NCBI GenBank assembly: GCA_937902605.1 | Contig: CALFNC010000064.1 | Coordinates: 1 to 5,818 of the forward strand | Reading direction: 5' to 3' | From: an uncultured Acidobacteriota bacterium | GTDB taxonomy: Bacteria > Acidobacteriota > Thermoanaerobaculia > UBA5066 | DNA length: 5,818 bases | Shown: positions 1-5,818 of the stretch, piece after piece | Numbering within the stretch: position 1 is the first letter of the stretch | Layout: each line of letters begins with the position of its first letter | Position numbers and translations under genes: made by a program | Notes under the pieces: model-generated | Told to the model about the DNA's origin: nothing | Database searches by the model: none | What the model saw: the letters and a program-made list of their open reading frames with translations, nothing else

Positions 1-1981
1 AGGCGACCAGGACGAGGTACGCGACGATCGCGAGACGCTCGCCGCCCACCCCTTCGCCGTTGTGGAACGAGTACGAGAGGGGACCGAGGCTCACCTTGGT
101 CCCGAGGAACTTCAGGAGCGCCGCCACCACGCCCATCACGGCCCCGCCGGCTATGAACCCGGACGCGATCAGGGTCCCACGCTGGTTCCGAGCCGACTTC
201 AACGATTCGTCGGAGCCCGCGGATCTCGCGACCAGGTGCGCCACGAGGCCGCCGACCAGGAGCGGCGTGTTCAGCTCGAGCGGAATGTACATGCCGAGCG
301 CGAAAGCAAGCGCCGGCACGCCGATCATCTGCATCGTCATCGCCATCAGGGCGCCCACGCCGTAGAGGAGCCAGGGAACCGGCTCGTGAGACATCAGGGT
401 CTGGATCACCGCCGCCATCGCGTTGGCCTGGGGCGCGACCAGGACGTCCTTGGCCGGGTGGACCGCGGACGGGACGAACCCGTAGGCCTGGTCGAGGAGC
501 AGGATCACCGACCCGACGGTCAGGGCCGCGGCGAGCGTCCCGATCAGCTTCGACCGCTGCTGGACCGCCGGGGTCGACCCGATCCAGTACCCGATCTTCA
601 GGTCCGTGACGAGGCCCCCCGCCATCGAGAGCGACGTGCAGACGACGCCGCCGATCAGGAGGGCCGCCAACATTCCCTCGCGCCCAGACAGCCCGGCCTC
701 CACCAGGAAGAGCGACGTCAGGATCAGCGTCATCAGCGTCATGCCGGAGATCGGGTTCGTGCCGACGACCGCGATGGCCCGCGCCGCCACGCTCGTGAAG
801 AGGAACGAGATGACCAGGACGACGCCGAGGGCGATCAGCGACTGCGGCGTCGCCCGCTCCTGGCCGGCCAGGACGCCGAACCGGAAGAAGAGCCAGAGGA
901 CGACGGCGAGGACCAGCAGCCCCCCCATCACCCCGCTCATCGGCAGGTCGCGGTCCGTCCGTTCCGATCCGGCGGCGGATCGGTCTTTCTTCCCGGCCAG
1001 CTCCTTGAACCCGAGCGAGAACGCCTTCGCGATGATCCGCCAGCTCCGCAGGATCCCCATGATCCCGGCGGCCGCGATTCCGCCGATGCCGATGAGACGG
1101 ACGGTCGAGCGGAAGACCGCTTCCGGGGGGAGCGCGGCGAGGCCGGTCGGGACCGTGCCGGGGGCCACGCCTGCCGCCGCGAAATGAGACACCAGCGGCA
1201 CGAGGAGGAACCACGAGACGAACGATCCGGCGCAGATGATGGCGGAATACCGGAGTCCGATGATGTAGCCGAGCCCCAGGACGGACGCCAGGACGTTCAG
1301 CCGGAAGACCATCTTCGCCTTGTCGGCGAGGAGCGCGAGGCCGGGAATCGCCCGGGTCGTGAAGACCTCGGTCCACGCCTCGAGGTGGATCACCAGAAAG
1401 TCGAAGAGGCCGCCCACCGCCGCCGCCACCACCAGCACCTTGGCCTGCCTTCCTCCGGACTCGCCGGCCACCAGCACCTCGGTCGTCGCAGTAGCTTCCG
1501 GGAACGGGAACTCGCCGTGCATCTCCTTCACGAAGTAGCGCCGCAGCGGCACGAGGAAGAGGAGCCCCAGGACTCCGCCGAAGAGGGCCACAAGGAAGAG
1601 CTTCACCAGGTTCACGTCCAGCCCGAGGATGAAAAGCGCCGGGAGGACGAAGATCGACCCTGCCACGACGAGCCCCGAGGCCGCCCCGACCGACTGGACG
1701 ACGACGTTCTCGAGAATGGTGGAACGTCTCCGGAACGTGTACCCGAGACCGACGGCCAGGATGGAGATCGGGATCGCTGCCTCGAACACTTGCCCGACCT
1801 TCAGCCCCAGGAACGCGGCCGCGGCCGAGAAGAGGACGGCCATCCCCACCCCGAGGGCCACGGCCCGGGGCGTGAACTCCGCCATGTCGGATCCGGCCGG
1901 GACCAGCGGCCGATACTTCTCCCCCGGCTTCAGAGCGCGGTAGGCGTTCTCGGGCAACGACTTCGTCTCGGGTGCGTCCAT
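1..1981 (-). CDS. OPT/YSL-family oligopeptide transporter, C-terminus cut by the window edge
   Basis: This is a polytopic inner-membrane transporter of the oligopeptide transporter (OPT) superfamily, whose members import small peptides or peptide-like metal chelates by cation symport. 660 residues are visible, reading down to position 2 without a stop; the C-terminus is missing. Seen in the translation: a hydrophilic N-terminus, then GLKVGQVFEAAIP (59-71), EFPFPEATATTEVL (157-170), a charged cytoplasmic-type loop near 325-345, the family-typical NPISGMTLMTL (409-419), YWIGSTPAVQQ (465-475) and MYIPLELNTPLLVGG (564-578). These are separated by many hydrophobic helices, and the motif order fits the bacterial OPT subgroup. 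The start at 1981 is chosen for its strong GGAGG site and because residues 14-40 already look like the family N-terminus. An in-frame ATG at 2029 would add 16 unremarkable residues with a poor ribosome site, and a stop lies just above it at 2050-2048. The gene is divergent from the M16 peptidase. Family assignment is firm; the substrate (peptide or chelate) is unknown. Confidence 0.93.
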   Translation of the reverse strand, partial: MDAPETKSLPENAYRALKPGEKYRPLVPAGSDMAEFTPRAVALGVGMAVLFSAAAAFLGLKVGQVFEAAIPISILAVGLGYTFRRRSTILENVVVQSVGAASGLVVAGSIFVLPALFILGLDVNLVKLFLVALFGGVLGLLFLVPLRRYFVKEMHGEFPFPEATATTEVLVAGESGGRQAKVLVVAAAVGGLFDFLVIHLEAWTEVFTTRAIPGLALLADKAKMVFRLNVLASVLGLGYIIGLRYSAIICAGSFVSWFLLVPLVSHFAAAGVAPGTVPTGLAALPPEAVFRSTVRLIGIGGIAAAGIMGILRSWRIIAKAFSLGFKELAGKKDRSAAGSERTDRDLPMSGVMGGLLVLAVVLWLFFRFGVLAGQERATPQSLIALGVVLVISFLFTSVAARAIAVVGTNPISGMTLMTLILTSLFLVEAGLSGREGMLAALLIGGVVCTSLSMAGGLVTDLKIGYWIGSTPAVQQRSKLIGTLAAALTVGSVILLLDQAYGFVPSAVHPAKDVLVAPQANAMAAVIQTLMSHEPVPWLLYGVGALMAMTMQMIGVPALAFALGMYIPLELNTPLLVGGLVAHLVARSAGSDESLKSARNQRGTLIASGFIAGGAVMGVVAALLKFLGTKVSLGPLSYSFHNGEGVGGERLAIVAYLVLVA

Positions 1982-1985
1982 CTCT

Positions 1986-1990
1986 CCTCC
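1986..1990 (-). promoter_or_regulatory. Ribosome binding site of the OPT transporter gene
   Basis: On the minus strand GGAGG is followed by AGAG and then the ATG at 1981. The core is perfect, though the 4-nt gap is slightly short. It decides the start in favour of 1981 over the in-frame ATG at 2029, which has only a poorly placed CAGG directly in front of it. Confidence 0.7.
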
Positions 1991-1999
1991 GGGAGCGCT

Positions 2000-2028
2000 A
2001 TAGTAGTTTCCGGGGCGCCCGGTGACCA
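2000..2028 (-). promoter_or_regulatory. Candidate sigma70-type promoter for the OPT transporter
   Basis: Reading the minus strand, TGGTCA (2028-2023) and TACTAT (2005-2000) are separated by exactly 17 nt. Each matches 4 of 6 consensus bases (TTGACA and TATAAT). The AT-rich patch around the -10 stands out in a very GC-rich region. Transcription would begin near 1993, giving a very short leader that just includes the GGAGG site. The -35 overlaps the left arm of an inverted repeat at 2017-2047, so a repressor bound there could block it. The prediction is by eye only and would fail if the 2029 start codon is the real one. No comparable promoter for the divergent M16 gene was recognised. Confidence 0.35.
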
Positions 2029-2047
2029 TCCTGTCGGACCACCGGGC
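2017..2047. repeat. 8-bp perfect inverted repeat in the divergent intergenic region
   Basis: GCCCGGTG (2017-2024) and CACCGGGC (2040-2047) are exact reverse complements separated by 15 nt, centred near 2032. A further CCGGGC copy lies at 2055-2060, and a GGCATGCC palindrome at 2058-2065. The arms cover the candidate -35 of the transporter and lie upstream of the M16 gene, so the site could be an operator serving both genes. In RNA it could form a hairpin in the M16 leader. GC-rich arms of this length can also arise by chance. Confidence 0.35.
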
Positions 2048-2079
2048 TCAGATTCCGGGCATGCCACACGAATCCAACG

Positions 2080-2085
2080 AAGAGG
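2080..2085 (+). promoter_or_regulatory. Ribosome binding site of the M16 peptidase gene
   Basis: AAGAGG ends 7 nt before the ATG at 2093. An in-frame TGA occupies 2090-2092, immediately before the start codon, so the reading frame cannot extend upstream. Together these fix the start at 2093 unless a later codon is used, and a later one would destroy the signal peptide. Confidence 0.65.
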
Positions 2086-2092
2086 TTTCTGA

Positions 2093-4935
<2,843 letters not shown>

Positions 4936-4939
<4 letters not shown>

Positions 4940-5818
4940 CCCTCCCGGAGGGGGTCTCGGGCCGGCCGCCTGAGGGCGGCGCGCCTCCCCCGCCGGATTC
5001 CATCCCCTGGTGGCGGCGCCTGAGTCTCAAGCTTACCGTCGCCATCGGGGTCCTGATCTTCGGGACGATCCTGGGGATGACGCTCCTCGGGCTCCGCGCC
5101 CAGGAGCAGTTCCTCGTTTCGGAAGCGGTGCGCGGCGCCGTCCTCTTCAGCGACACGATCCGGAGCTCCACGCACGACCAGATGCTCCGGGGCCAGAAGG
5201 CCGAGGCCTACAAGGTGATGGCGAGCATCGGCGCCCTCGAGAGGATCGAGAAGGTGCGGCTCTTCAACAAGGAAGGGAGGATCACGTACTCGACCGAGGA
5301 AGGAGAGGCCGGGACCTTCGTCGACAAGAAGGCCGAGTCCTGCTACGCGTGCCACGCCGCGGGAAAACCCATCGTCCGTCTCCCGACGGCGAACCGGGCC
5401 CGGATCTACCGCTCCAAGCAGGGTCATCGGATCCTCGGGATGGTCACCCCCATCTACAACGAGGCCTCCTGCTCCTCCGGAGCGTGCCACGCGCACCCGA
5501 CGGAGCAGAGCGTCCTGGGCGTCGTGGACATCGGGATCTCGCTCGCCGAGATCGACGGCGGGATCGCCCGTCTCGCGCTCCGGACGGCCGTCGTCTCGGC
5601 GGCGGCAGCGGTGCTCCTCGGCCTTCTTGCGGCCTACGCCCTCCGCCGGTTCGTCCTGCGCCCGGTCCGCGAGATGGTGGCCGCCACCCGCCGCATCGGG
5701 AAGGGACACCTGAAGGAGAAGGTCCCGGTTCACGGCCGCGACGAGCTGGGCTTCCTCGCCGGGTCGATCAACGACATGAGCGGCTCGCTCGCCGAGAGCC
5801 GCCAGGCCCGCCTGGAGC
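4936..5818 (+). CDS. Membrane-bound heme c sensor protein with HAMP domain, probably a histidine kinase; C-terminus cut by the window edge
   Basis: 294 residues are visible and the frame is still open at the edge. In order: a proline-rich cytoplasmic tail (1-24), WWRR just before the membrane, TM1 (about 31-53), a periplasmic sensor region (about 54-211), TM2 (about 212-236), then a HAMP linker (about 236-289). The HAMP shows the conserved proline P243 and the DExG element D269-E270-L271-G272. The sensor region contains two c-type heme attachment motifs: CYACH at 136-140 (CX2CH) and CSSGACH at 179-185 (CX4CH). H80, H164 and H187 are possible distal axial ligands. HAMP transmits signals to a cytoplasmic output module, which is not in the window. 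A histidine kinase is the commonest partner, but a chemoreceptor or cyclase is possible. The ATG shares four bases (ATGA) with the end of the M16 gene; a weak GAGG at 4922-4925 lies 10 nt upstream. No in-frame upstream ATG was seen. Redox, NO or O2 sensing is plausible for such domains; the ligand here is unknown. Confidence 0.88.

Noticed and set aside
62..2092. A 676-codon open frame on the plus strand opposite the transporter gene, ending exactly before the M16 start codon.
   Set aside because: Its codons are in register with those of the minus-strand transporter. It stays open because that gene avoids TTA, CTA and TCA codons. The translation is an R/D/E/H/Q-rich low-complexity string, the mirror of hydrophobic codons, with no fold-like pattern. 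The end coincides with the TGA that precedes the M16 ATG by chance.
4940..4980. Hairpin-like sequences CCCTC-CCG-GAGGG (4940-4952) and GCCGCC-TGAG-GGCGGC (4965-4980) just after the M16 stop, resembling a terminator.
   Set aside because: They lie within the start of the sensor gene, have short stems and no following T-run. They encode part of the Gly/Pro-rich N-terminal tail, so GC-rich composition explains them; weak attenuation cannot be excluded.

Overview
The window is a strongly GC-rich bacterial segment. It carries three protein genes, two of them cut by the window edges, and almost no non-coding DNA. The high GC, the third-position bias towards G/C, a secreted zinc peptidase with an N-terminal signal sequence, and a periplasmic c-type heme sensor kept between two membrane helices point to a Gram-negative (diderm) bacterium with a cytochrome c maturation system. 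Acidobacteriota or a former-deltaproteobacterial lineage would fit, but this is an impression from protein style, not a placement. No RNA gene, mobile element, CRISPR array or long repeat was seen.

Layout. (1) Positions 1981 down to 1, minus strand: an OPT/YSL-family oligopeptide (or metal-chelate) transporter with 660 visible residues; its C-terminus lies beyond the left edge. (2) Positions 1982-2092: a 111-bp divergent intergenic region with a candidate promoter for the transporter, an 8-bp perfect inverted repeat, and the ribosome binding site of the gene to the right. (3) Positions 2093-4939, plus strand: a complete 948-residue secreted M16 (pitrilysin/insulinase) zinc metallopeptidase with two M16 halves, only the first catalytic. 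(4) Positions 4936-5818, plus strand, overlapping the peptidase gene by ATGA: the N-terminal 294 residues of a membrane signalling protein. It has a periplasmic sensor domain with two heme c attachment motifs (CX2CH and CX4CH), followed by a HAMP linker. The output domain (histidine kinase most likely) is outside the window.

How they may work together (inference). The peptidase would cut peptides in the periplasm, the divergently encoded transporter could import peptide products, and the translationally coupled heme sensor could report redox state or a gaseous ligand. Only the peptidase-sensor coupling is directly visible as an operon; the link to the transporter rests on adjacency and a shared intergenic region. 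All three genes belong to recognisable families. The least described element is the two-heme sensor and its coupling to an M16 peptidase. Several long open frames opposite the real genes are codon-usage shadows.
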